A stretch of 6,674 nt of DNA from JAJYZP01 sp049964535 (GTDB taxonomy: Bacteria; Actinomycetota; Acidimicrobiia; Acidimicrobiales; Acidimicrobiaceae): assembly GCA_049964535.1 (NCBI GenBank), contig JBMFXG010000149.1:1-6674 (forward strand), read 5' to 3'. The notes below the pieces were generated by a model. It had not been told where the DNA came from and searched no databases. It saw nothing but the letters and a program-made list of their open reading frames with translations. Position numbers and translations under genes: made by a program. Positions within the stretch are counted from its first letter, which is position 1, and every line of letters begins with the position of its first letter. Positions 1 to 5,558 of this stretch are shown here, one piece after another.

Positions 1-46
1 CCTCGGGCAGGTGGGGCCACGTTTGCTGATTGATGGCGTCCTTCAT
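1..46 (-). CDS. Possible 5' end of a gene running off the left edge
   Basis: Read on the minus strand, an ATG at 46-44 opens a frame that stays open for 15 codons to the window edge and begins MKDAINQQTWPHLPE. A purine-rich AAGGA (minus strand, 56-52) lies five bases upstream, a good ribosome-binding site. The reading direction is the same as that of the next two genes to the right, so it could be downstream of the aldo/keto reductase, although 207 bp separate them. The peptide is too short to assign to a family, and I do not recognise it. The call rests on the start codon and Shine-Dalgarno alone; it could be chance. Confidence 0.4.
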   Translation of the reverse strand, partial: MKDAINQQTWPHLPE

Positions 47-253
47 CTTCTTCCTTCGGTGAGACCTTTGTATGTCGAGGATCTGTATGTCGAGGATCGA
101 TTGAGCGTCGTTATCTAGGTAATCTACGTAGCTGGCCGGCCGAGTGGATGGCAGCGAGCTGGGAAAAGTTGCGTTAGTAGGTCTGTTGTGGGACGAGCGA
201 GAGTTCATTCCGGAACTTGTGTTCGAGGCAAGGTTTACGGTGCTGAACATCGG
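47..253. other. Intergenic stretch left of the aldo/keto reductase gene
   Basis: About 200 bp between the possible partial gene at the left edge and the end of the aldo/keto reductase gene. It contains the 15-bp direct duplication listed separately, the Shine-Dalgarno of the partial gene, and no convincing hairpin plus T-run terminator on either strand. The plus-strand open frame that begins at 188 lies mostly over the end of the reductase gene and has no recognisable protein features. Confidence 0.5.
69..98. repeat. Perfect 15-bp tandem duplication
   Basis: The 15-mer TGTATGTCGAGGATC occurs twice back to back, at 69-83 and 84-98, with no mismatch. It sits just upstream (in the minus-strand sense) of the possible gene start at 46. 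A recent slippage duplication is the simplest reading. A pair of regulator sites is also possible, but nothing else in the window shares the motif. Confidence 0.85.
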
Positions 254-1147
254 TTAAATTCGTTCCAGTGCATTGCCGTCGAAGAGAGGCGTGATTTCGA
301 ACTGCTCCTTGTCGCGTATCATCTCCTCTGCACTCGGTTCGATGATCGCATGGTCCTGAGCCGCATCGATAATGGTTGTGAGGTAACGATAGTCGCTCGA
401 GGTGTTGAGGAAGAGCTGAGCTTGTGAGAGGACGTAGTGAACCGCTCTAGCTATGGCAGCTTGATCTGAGAGTGGTTCGTACCAGCTGAAATGAGGCTCG
501 TCCTGACTGGTCTGCTCGTTGCTCCATCTTCCCCTTGCGATAGATTTGATGGTCTGTACCGCAACGGACCGCTCCGCACAGAGCTCAAGAAGCCTATCGG
601 TATCTCGACGATACTCTTCGTTTTCGAGCATGGAGTGATTAAAGGGGAGCAGAACGCTGTCGTAGTCGTAAGCCTCGAGGGACCGAAGGTGCATTTTGGC
701 GATCCTGGTGCCGTGTCCAGTGACTCCGATAAAGCGAACGAGACCTTCCTCTCGCGCTTGTATCATGGCCTCGAGAGCTCCTTGTGATCGATGTACTTGA
801 TTCCATTCGTCTTCCTCGACGAGGTTATGCATCTGAATGAGGTCGATCTGATCTACCTGGAGCCTCTCCAGTGAGCGTTCGAGCGATGCTCTCGCACCTG
901 CGTCGTCTCGGCTTTCCAGTTTCGTAGCTAAAAAGAAGCGTTCTCTGCGCGAGGCGAGCCAGGGTCCGATTCGTAGCTCTGAGTCTCCGTACGATGCGGC
1001 CGTGTCGATATGGTTGATACCAGCGGCGAGAACCGTGTCGAGAATTCGATCGGCTGTGGACTGGGAGGCTCCACCAAGTCCTGCGGCACCAAAGATGACC
1101 CGGGTGCTTTCATGTTTGGTACGGCCAAAGTTTTGCAGCGGCAGCAT
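254..1147 (-). CDS. Aldo/keto reductase family protein
   Basis: A 297-residue NAD(P)H-dependent oxidoreductase of the (beta/alpha)8-barrel aldo/keto reductase superfamily, probably cytoplasmic, reducing a carbonyl substrate that cannot be told from sequence. The family tetrad is complete: Asp48 and Tyr53 in HIDTAASYGDSE, Lys76 in ATKLES and His107 in IQMHNL. The N-terminal GAAGLGG and the GVTGHG strand near 141-146 also fit. The length is near the usual 280-330 residues. The ATG at 1147 is preceded by GGAGG seven bases upstream (minus strand, 1159-1155), so the start is secure. The C-terminal third, with WYEPLSD around 222-228 and a helical tail, resembles the shorter bacterial single-domain reductases. 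It is transcribed alone or together with the threonine synthase-like gene 487 bp upstream. I see no damage. The superfamily call is firm; the substrate is unknown. Confidence 0.93.
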   Translation of the reverse strand: MLPLQNFGRTKHESTRVIFGAAGLGGASQSTADRILDTVLAAGINHIDTAASYGDSELRIGPWLASRRERFFLATKLESRDDAGARASLERSLERLQVDQIDLIQMHNLVEEDEWNQVHRSQGALEAMIQAREEGLVRFIGVTGHGTRIAKMHLRSLEAYDYDSVLLPFNHSMLENEEYRRDTDRLLELCAERSVAVQTIKSIARGRWSNEQTSQDEPHFSWYEPLSDQAAIARAVHYVLSQAQLFLNTSSDYRYLTTIIDAAQDHAIIEPSAEEMIRDKEQFEITPLFDGNALERI

Positions 1148-1190
1148 GGCTCATCCTCCGATGGCTGGAGTTGGAAGTAGTTAGAGGTTA

Positions 1191-1221
1191 ACCATATCCG
1201 CTCTGTAAGGCCGCGTGCCAA
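1191..1221 (-). promoter_or_regulatory. Candidate promoter of the aldo/keto reductase gene
   Basis: On the minus strand TTGGCA (1221-1216) and TATGGT (1196-1191) resemble -35 and -10 boxes separated by 19 bases. That spacing is one or two bases longer than ideal. The predicted transcript would start around 1184 and carry a leader of nearly 40 bases including the strong GGAGG. This is a weak match with no experimental support in the sequence itself. Confidence 0.3.
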
Positions 1222-1495
1222 TAAGTTCGTCCGAGTGGCCGGAACCTCGAGCAGTCGGTGGGTCGCATCTTGTTGCTCATCGTTGCCACCGCTGCTTGCC
1301 GGTGGACCTGCCGGGGTTACGTTGGCTACGAGAGCGGTGCCTCTACGTTGTGTGCGACCACAGGCAGCTGGCAAGTTTCGCCGAGATGCTGTCCTGACGG
1401 AGCTCGTCGCCTAGGGTTGTCCGGAGTAGGTAGAACGATACGTGTGCTCTCGGCCTAGCTGCCCATGGGTTCTTCGATAGCCGTTACGGATCGAT

Positions 1496-1519
1496 ACTCG
1501 ACGAAAAGATGGGTCGAGT
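1496..1519. repeat. Inverted repeat, 7-bp arms, 10-base loop
   Basis: ACTCGAC at 1496-1502 and its exact reverse complement GTCGAGT at 1513-1519 flank a 10-base A/G-rich loop. There is no T-run on either side, so a classical terminator is unlikely. It sits between two minus-strand genes, where it could be an operator, an RNA-processing hairpin or chance. The region is rich in TCGA, so chance is not negligible. Confidence 0.35.
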
Positions 1520-1634
1520 CGTGTGTATCTCTGGGAGTTAGCTAGGTTCACTGAGGTGGGTGGAAGCAACGTACCTTGAAACTCATGGGCTAGCGAGGGC
1601 AGTCAATCCACAAGGCGGCGCCCGTGAATGGGGT

Positions 1635-2723
1635 CTATGTCAGCGAGGTCCGTTTGAACCCTGCGCCCCCGAGGTTGACCACCACCTCGCTCACGGGATC
1701 GACCCGGAGCTGTGATGCTGCCGCCCACGCCGCTGCGGCGGTTGGCTCGACCCAGATTCCTTTGCGCGCAAGCTCGTGTTCGGCATTGACTATCTCGTCG
1801 TCGGTCACGGTGATCACGGCACCGTGAGGGGCCGTCGTTAGACGTCGCATCTCTCTAATTCGACGAGGGGCCTTGATCGCGATTCCGTCGGCTAGTACCG
1901 GCATCATGCCGTCGATGCTCTCGGCGAGTGGGGACCAACCGACGGCTTGGGCCGCTACGAGTTGCGGTAGTGCGTTGATTACTCCTAAGGAGTGGAGCAA
2001 GGAGAACCCTCTTGAGATTCCAAGCAGAAGACTTCCGTTGCCGACCGGAACTACGACGTGCGACGGCGCGTGACCTAGCTGTTCCCAGACTTCAAAGGCC
2101 CAACACTGGGTACCGAGAGCAAAAAACGGTGACTCAACGTGGCTTGCGTAGAGTGAACCTGTCTTCGTGATGTGCTCGACCGTAGCGGTTCGAACTGCAT
2201 CGCGATCTCCATCGATAAGTTCAACGATTGCGCCATAGTACCTGGCCTGGGAGAGTTTGGTAAGCGGGGCGGACCGGGGAGCGAAGACCGTGACTGGGAT
2301 CTCCGCTCGAGCACCGTGGGCAGCCAACGATGCTCCTGCGTTTCCGCTGCTGTCGACGACCATGCTCGGTGCACTGAGCTCAAGGGCCACTCCAACGAGG
2401 ACTTCGACGCCGCGATCTTTGAACGAGCCGGTCGGAAGGAGGTGGTCGCACTTAACGTAGTGCGTCTGGGAGAGTTGAAGAAGCGGTGTTCTGCCGGTTC
2501 CGAGGGATACTCGTTCGAGCGATGCGGCCTTGAGCGGTAACGCTGAAAGATACCGCGAGGAGGTCAGCCCTTCGCCAATGAGTTGGTCGATAGATCTCAG
2601 TGGCGAGCGGTCTATGAGGTCGAGTACCCCGCCGCAGTCGCAGCACCAGCGGGTGGTCTCGACCGGGAGCACCCGATGACACTCTGAACATTGGTAGCTA
2701 TAGGTGTCGACTATATCGTTCAC
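1635..2723 (-). CDS. Threonine synthase-like PLP-dependent enzyme with N-terminal zinc ribbon
   Basis: A 362-residue fold-type II PLP enzyme of the threonine synthase group, which converts O-phosphohomoserine to threonine. Residues are numbered from the GTG at 2723. Cys12-x2-Cys15 and Cys27-x2-Cys30 (with an extra Cys28) form a zinc-ribbon-like N-terminus, followed by GRTPL at 77-81, TGSFKDRG at 98-105 with PLP lysine Lys102, the phosphate loop SSGNAG at 125-130 and GNGS at 228-231. The GTG start has GGAAGG nine bases upstream. An in-frame start at 2909 would add 62 low-complexity residues without domain character, so I rejected it. Oddities are HLLPTGSF where threonine synthases usually have an NPTGSF-like sequence, and GGAGFK at 352-357 where TGxGLK is common. 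No homoserine dehydrogenase or kinase gene lies next to it. It may be the true ThrC or a paralogue acting on a related substrate. Confidence 0.85.
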   Translation of the reverse strand: MNDIVDTYSYQCSECHRVLPVETTRWCCDCGGVLDLIDRSPLRSIDQLIGEGLTSSRYLSALPLKAASLERVSLGTGRTPLLQLSQTHYVKCDHLLPTGSFKDRGVEVLVGVALELSAPSMVVDSSGNAGASLAAHGARAEIPVTVFAPRSAPLTKLSQARYYGAIVELIDGDRDAVRTATVEHITKTGSLYASHVESPFFALGTQCWAFEVWEQLGHAPSHVVVPVGNGSLLLGISRGFSLLHSLGVINALPQLVAAQAVGWSPLAESIDGMMPVLADGIAIKAPRRIREMRRLTTAPHGAVITVTDDEIVNAEHELARKGIWVEPTAAAAWAAASQLRVDPVSEVVVNLGGAGFKRTSLT

Positions 2724-3651
2724 GACTATTTGCCTTCCACGGACAAGCGGTTCTGAGCACCCAAGGTACAGACCGTTTTGAGAGTTGCCGCTTATCGTAA
2801 TTGGTGCTAAGCGTGTAGACGCTTTCTCTAGCCGGCTGCGTGGTGCAAGCAAAGAGAGCGGGCCCCTGTGCTGCCTTGTGGTGGGTCGTACTGACGACCA
2901 ACGGCCCATGGGGACGTTGGTGTGAGTGACCCTGTGGGTGTGGCCAATGTATGGTTACGACCACGCTGTCGATGTGTAGTTTCCTCCTAGGAGTAGCCAA
3001 GCTTCGAGCGGCCCCATTTGCGGTCTCAGCGCAAGCTGTTATGTTGTTCAGAGCAACGTGTTGCGGCTTGAGTAAGTAGAAGCACTGAGCCTCATGATGG
3101 ATCGCTGGCCTATTCGCTTCGGTAGGTCAGTGCTCGCCTTGCACGTCGATCGGCTCGCTGGCGAGCCTGGTGAGGATGGGATCATGCCAATCGCCGACTC
3201 GCCTACTCTTGCACCGAACGATGTTTCAGGCGGAAGCAGTTGTCATTGCTGTGCGTGTCTCTACGCTGACTCTTTGGATCTTCGTCGGTCGGTTCTCCTC
3301 GTGGGGTTGGCTGCGCTCCGCTCGTTCTTGCTGCGACTAGCTCATGACCGTAGGTGTAGTGCGGGGGTGGGTTGCTGAGAGCGAAGCGGGAACGTGGTGC
3401 GTTTGAGACGCAGATCGGTCGATGGAAGATCTCGGCCGGCGTTGCAACGAGCCCGGTTCACCGATCCGTCATTCGGATAGAGCGTCCCTTCGATGCTCGA
3501 ACAGTGAGACTCGGGTAATGCGATCGGTCAAGGAGCTGAACGATCGTCAGCATCGGGGTCCGGCGCTGTGAAGTTGCGTCCGTGAGGTATCGCTGAGGAA
3601 AGTGAGAGCTCAACTAACCGATACCCTGGTTGTCGATCTAAGCTTATTGGT
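2724..3651. other. Gene-poor region of about 930 bp
   Basis: This lies between the start of the threonine synthase-like gene (minus) and the start of the small membrane protein gene (plus), so it must contain both promoters. Open frames exist (plus 3094-3378, 94 residues; minus 2698-3000, 100 residues), but they lack a Shine-Dalgarno and recognisable domains, and their Cys-, Arg- or Ser-rich composition looks non-coding. Small symmetric elements are CTCCTAGGAG at 2984-2993 and a 5-bp hairpin ATCCG/CGGAT at 3464-3478. I recognise no tRNA, riboswitch or known small RNA. It could hold an unrecognised RNA gene or the decayed remains of a gene. Confidence 0.45.
3639..3644 (+). promoter_or_regulatory. 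Possible -10 box for a leaderless membrane-protein mRNA
   Basis: TAAGCT fits the loose actinobacterial TANNNT -10 pattern and ends seven bases before the GTG at 3652, which itself has no Shine-Dalgarno. That geometry would place the transcript start at or next to the start codon. No good -35 is seen, so this is weak. Confidence 0.25.
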
Positions 3652-4053
3652 GTGGAAGATTTGGCGAAGGGTCCGGTTAAGCGAAGCTCCTCTGCCGATC
3701 GAGCGGTCTCTCGTCTACTGAGAGTGAGCGAGGTAGACACCTCGCTGGAGAAGCAAGAAGATGCGCAAAGGCTCTTCTCTGTTGCCATGGTCATCTCCGG
3801 TTTGCGATGTATCTTGAGCTATGTAATCTTCCCCTTCGTCCTTCCGGCCTTGGGTCTTGGAGCGACGGCCGGGGTTGGCCCAGCTATCGGGATACCAGTA
3901 GGAGTCGTGGCTTTATTCTTCGATCTTCGTGGGATACGACGCTTTTGGGTGGCGAACTACCGGTACAAGTGGCACATGACGGTGGTCTACCTGCTTGTTA
4001 TGGGCCTGGTCTCGTACCTTGTTCTAGCGGATGTAGTTCAGCTCATCTCTTAG
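3652..4053 (+). CDS. Small three-helix membrane protein, conserved actinobacterial type, function unknown
   Basis: The product has 133 residues. The first 40 are hydrophilic and charged, probably cytoplasmic. Three hydrophobic segments follow at about 44-68, 73-91 and 109-129, with basic stretches between the second and third (DLRGIRRFW at 91-99, then NYRYKW at 102-107), suggesting that this loop is also cytoplasmic. The pattern of an ISGLRC start to helix 1, a GVGPAIGIP turn before helix 2 and an RRFW motif resembles small uncharacterised membrane proteins I recall from actinobacteria, but I cannot name the family or a function. The GTG start has no ribosome-binding site; GTG at 3724 or ATG at 3788 are alternative starts that keep all three helices. 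Its stop overlaps the stop of the convergent TetR gene. Confidence 0.75.
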   Translation: MEDLAKGPVKRSSSADRAVSRLLRVSEVDTSLEKQEDAQRLFSVAMVISGLRCILSYVIFPFVLPALGLGATAGVGPAIGIPVGVVALFFDLRGIRRFWVANYRYKWHMTVVYLLVMGLVSYLVLADVVQLIS

Positions 4054-4712
4054 CTATCTGTTTTGGAGTGAAGATCTGAGATGGAGATGATCCACCCGCT
4101 CATCAGGAGCGAGAAGGCCTCATTGAGGATCATTTGCATGTCTAGTTTTGCACCTTGAGTCACATGGTTCTCTTCGCGGAAGGAGATCAGTGCTGCTCGA
4201 CTCGCTCCGAGAGCGCAGAAAGCGAGTAGTCGGGCATGGCGTTTTCTCGTCACGACCGACATCGTGGGGTCGACAGCTTGGAGTCGGTCATCGAGAATCG
4301 ATGCGATTGAGGACTCTAACGTAGTGAAGAGTGTGACGAGCCGAGCGGCAACGTGTGCATCGGTCATGGCGGAGTCGGGAAGTAATCGCCCAAGGAGATG
4401 CTCTGGGATGTGTGTGATCGATTCATCTATGGCGCGGTGAAGAGCGTGGATTGGCTCCATCTCGACCGGTTGCCGTCTCAGGGAGCTTTCGATCCCTGAG
4501 AAGTACTGAATGAGATCTTGAAGCAGGAGATCCTCTTTATATTGGAAGTACCGGAAGAAGGTTCGTTCGGAGACCTCTGCCTTACTCGCAATCTCTTGGA
4601 CGGTCGTATCTGCAAAGCCCTTTTCGTCGATGAGCTTCGCTGCAGCGAGGAGCAACAATCTGCGGGTCTCTTGTTTCCTTCGTTCTCTCTTCCCTCCGGA
4701 GTTTTCAGGCAC
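4050..4712 (-). CDS. TetR/AcrR-family transcriptional regulator
   Basis: A 220-residue one-component DNA-binding regulator, normally a dimer that leaves its operator when a small ligand binds. The N-terminal HTH is typical: TTVQEIASKAEVSERTFFRY at 36-55, followed by YKEDLL at 58-63, with basic residues RERRKQETRR just before it. The C-terminal domain (about 70-205) is helical and variable, so the ligand is not predictable. The length is normal. Translation starts at GTG 4712; there is no Shine-Dalgarno, but a -10 box lies six bases upstream, so the mRNA is probably leaderless. The gene converges on the small membrane protein gene with a 4-bp overlap of stop codons. No divergent gene lies close upstream: the next plus-strand gene, csoR, starts about 520 bp away. 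An inverted repeat at its promoter suggests autoregulation. Confidence 0.92.
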   Translation of the reverse strand: MPENSGGKRERRKQETRRLLLLAAAKLIDEKGFADTTVQEIASKAEVSERTFFRYFQYKEDLLLQDLIQYFSGIESSLRRQPVEMEPIHALHRAIDESITHIPEHLLGRLLPDSAMTDAHVAARLVTLFTTLESSIASILDDRLQAVDPTMSVVTRKRHARLLAFCALGASRAALISFREENHVTQGAKLDMQMILNEAFSLLMSGWIISISDLHSKTDS

Positions 4713-4718
4713 GAGAGC

Positions 4719-4724
4719 AGTATA
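4719..4724 (-). promoter_or_regulatory. -10 box of the TetR-family gene (leaderless)
   Basis: On the minus strand this reads TATACT, one base from the TATAAT consensus. It ends six bases before the GTG at 4712, so transcription should begin at or within a base of the start codon. A -35 at the expected distance would read AAAGGC, a poor match that lies inside the right arm of the inverted repeat. Confidence 0.6.
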
Positions 4725-4725
4725 G

Positions 4726-4748
4726 CAAAGGCGGTTTTTTCGCCTTTG
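4726..4748. promoter_or_regulatory. Palindromic operator candidate upstream of the TetR gene
   Basis: CAAAGGCG (4726-4733) and CGCCTTTG (4741-4748) are exact reverse complements separated by a 7-base spacer, G then six T. The element fills the space between the -10 and -35 positions of the TetR promoter, so a bound dimer would block RNA polymerase. Such a site is typical of TetR autoregulation; that this protein binds it is inference. A related single half, GCAAAGG, recurs at 4786-4792. As an RNA hairpin it lacks a T-run after the stem, so I do not call it a terminator. Confidence 0.6.
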
Positions 4749-5185
4749 TGATGGGTTTGCGACCAGTAACGCTCCAGCTCATCGCGCAAAGGGGGTATCT
4801 CGCCAAAGCGTTGGAGTTGACCTGGTTCGCTACTAAAGGTCGGTCGAGGCAGAGCGTGGGCGTTATGTAGATGACTGACACCTTGGTGAGACTCCGGAGT
4901 TGCTCGTTCTAAGGAGATCATCGGTCGCCATTTGACTCATGAGGAGTGGCTTCTTGCAGCGTTCGTCGGTGCTTTTGTCGCAGTTGAGGGTTCGCTATGG
5001 TCGTAATGGTGACCGGTTCGCGGCGAGAACGCCGCTCAGCCGATCTCTTCGCGAACTCTCCTGGTGGGTCGATCGCTCGGTCACGCTTGTGTTGAACTCG
5101 AGTTGGAGTTTGGAGAGGAAGAGCGTAGGTTCCGAGCACACGTGTCCGGTGAAAGGCGGATCGTACCCTAGAGATTGAGCACCAA
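4749..5185. other. Intergenic region between the TetR gene and the csoR promoter
   Basis: About 440 bp with no established gene. Short plus-strand frames exist: ATG 4751, 39 residues; TTG 4932, 24 residues with a hydrophobic core; and an ATG frame at 4939-5178, 79 residues with no domain features. None has a properly spaced Shine-Dalgarno. A clean AAGGAG at 4911-4916 stands 15 bases before the TTG at 4932, too far for normal use. The stretch may contain a degraded gene or a small leader peptide, but I cannot show either. Confidence 0.45.
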
Positions 5186-5188
5186 CCC

Positions 5189-5194
5189 TATACT
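5189..5194 (+). promoter_or_regulatory. -10 box of the csoR-permease operon
   Basis: TATACT is one base from consensus and would place the transcript start near 5201, leaving a leader of about 30 bases before the csoR GTG at 5233. No recognisable -35 box is seen at the proper distance. The box overlaps the left arm of the inverted repeat listed next. Confidence 0.5.
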
Positions 5195-5211
5195 ATGGGT
5201 AGGTATGGTAT
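5190..5211. promoter_or_regulatory. CsoR-type operator candidate overlapping the -10 box
   Basis: ATACTAT (5190-5196) and ATGGTAT (5205-5211) form an inverted repeat with one mismatch around an 8-base G-rich spacer, GGGTAGGT. CsoR-family operators typically have AT-rich inverted arms around a G/C tract, and the overall look resembles those known sites. The position over the -10 box and presumed transcript start is what a repressor needs. Binding by the downstream CsoR is inferred. Confidence 0.6.
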
Positions 5212-5232
5212 CGACGATAAAGGGTGGGAGCT

Positions 5233-5514
5233 GTGACGGGTTATAGCAACACGTCGGTTGCACTACGAAATCGACTGAGACGAATCGAAGGCCAAGTTCG
5301 TGGTCTCGAGCGAATGATTGCCGAAGAGTCGTACTGTATTGATGTCTTAACTCAGGTCGCAGCGACGACACGAGCACTACAAGCGGTTGCCCTTCAGCTG
5401 CTTCAGGAGCACCTTGAGCACTGCGTCCGAGACGCTGTTGATCGAGGTGGGGCCGAGGTAGATGAAAAGATTGCCGAGGCATATGCAGCTATTGCTCGAC
5501 TCGTTCGCTCGTAA
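5233..5514 (+). CDS. csoR: CsoR-family copper-sensing transcriptional repressor
   Basis: A 93-residue member of the CsoR/RcnR/FrmR (DUF156) family of all-helical metal-sensing repressors. NRLRRIEGQVRGLERMI is the typical first-helix signature. The sensor residues are Cys35 (after Tyr34, in SYCIDVL), His60 and Cys64 (in HLEHC), the same Cys-His-Cys spacing as the Cu(I) site of M. tuberculosis CsoR. Glu78 may match its second-shell Glu81. RcnR and FrmR lack the second Cys, so copper (or a similar soft metal) is favoured over Ni/Co or formaldehyde. AAAGGG lies eight bases before GTG 5233; the in-frame GTG at 5224 would add three residues and has a poorer site. A -10 box inside a CsoR-like palindrome precedes the gene, suggesting self-repression relieved by metal. 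The permease gene follows after 44 bp and is probably co-transcribed. Confidence 0.9.
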   Translation: MTGYSNTSVALRNRLRRIEGQVRGLERMIAEESYCIDVLTQVAATTRALQAVALQLLQEHLEHCVRDAVDRGGAEVDEKIAEAYAAIARLVRS

Positions 5515-5558
5515 ACCTGGGACTTTGAGAAGAAGCCCTTGATTGGAAAGGTACTTTG

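Larger units (their letters stand above)
1148..1634. other. 487-bp intergenic region with no gene I can defend
   Basis: This lies between the start of the aldo/keto reductase gene and the end of the threonine synthase-like gene. The short open frames on either strand have no Shine-Dalgarno, no domain signature and look like random translation. The region includes the candidate reductase promoter near its left end and a 7-bp inverted repeat at 1496-1519. I found no tRNA-like clover, T-box core or riboswitch motif. No intrinsic terminator with a T-run is visible after the stop at 1635. Confidence 0.5.

Noticed and set aside
2724..2909. 62-residue N-terminal extension of the threonine synthase-like gene from the start at 2909
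   Set aside because: The extension has no domain character, and a GTG at 2723 with GGAAGG nine bases upstream starts the protein just before its zinc ribbon, as expected for the family.
2698..3000. 100-codon minus-strand open frame
   Set aside because: It overlaps the start of the threonine synthase-like gene in another frame; its His/Pro/Thr-rich composition and lack of motifs fit a non-coding frame.
3094..3378. 94-codon plus-strand open frame
   Set aside because: No Shine-Dalgarno, no domain, Cys- and Arg-rich composition resembling random translation; no coding support.
4726..4748. Palindrome with T6 as an intrinsic terminator
   Set aside because: The six T lie in the loop, not after the stem, and the element sits at a promoter upstream of the TetR gene; an operator is the better reading.
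4751..4870. 39-codon frame divergent from the TetR gene as its regulated target
   Set aside because: There is no Shine-Dalgarno, the peptide shows no family or membrane signature, and the frame ends after 39 codons.
4939..5178. 79-codon plus-strand frame before csoR
   Set aside because: No properly spaced ribosome-binding site and no recognisable domain; the frame stops just before the csoR promoter by chance.
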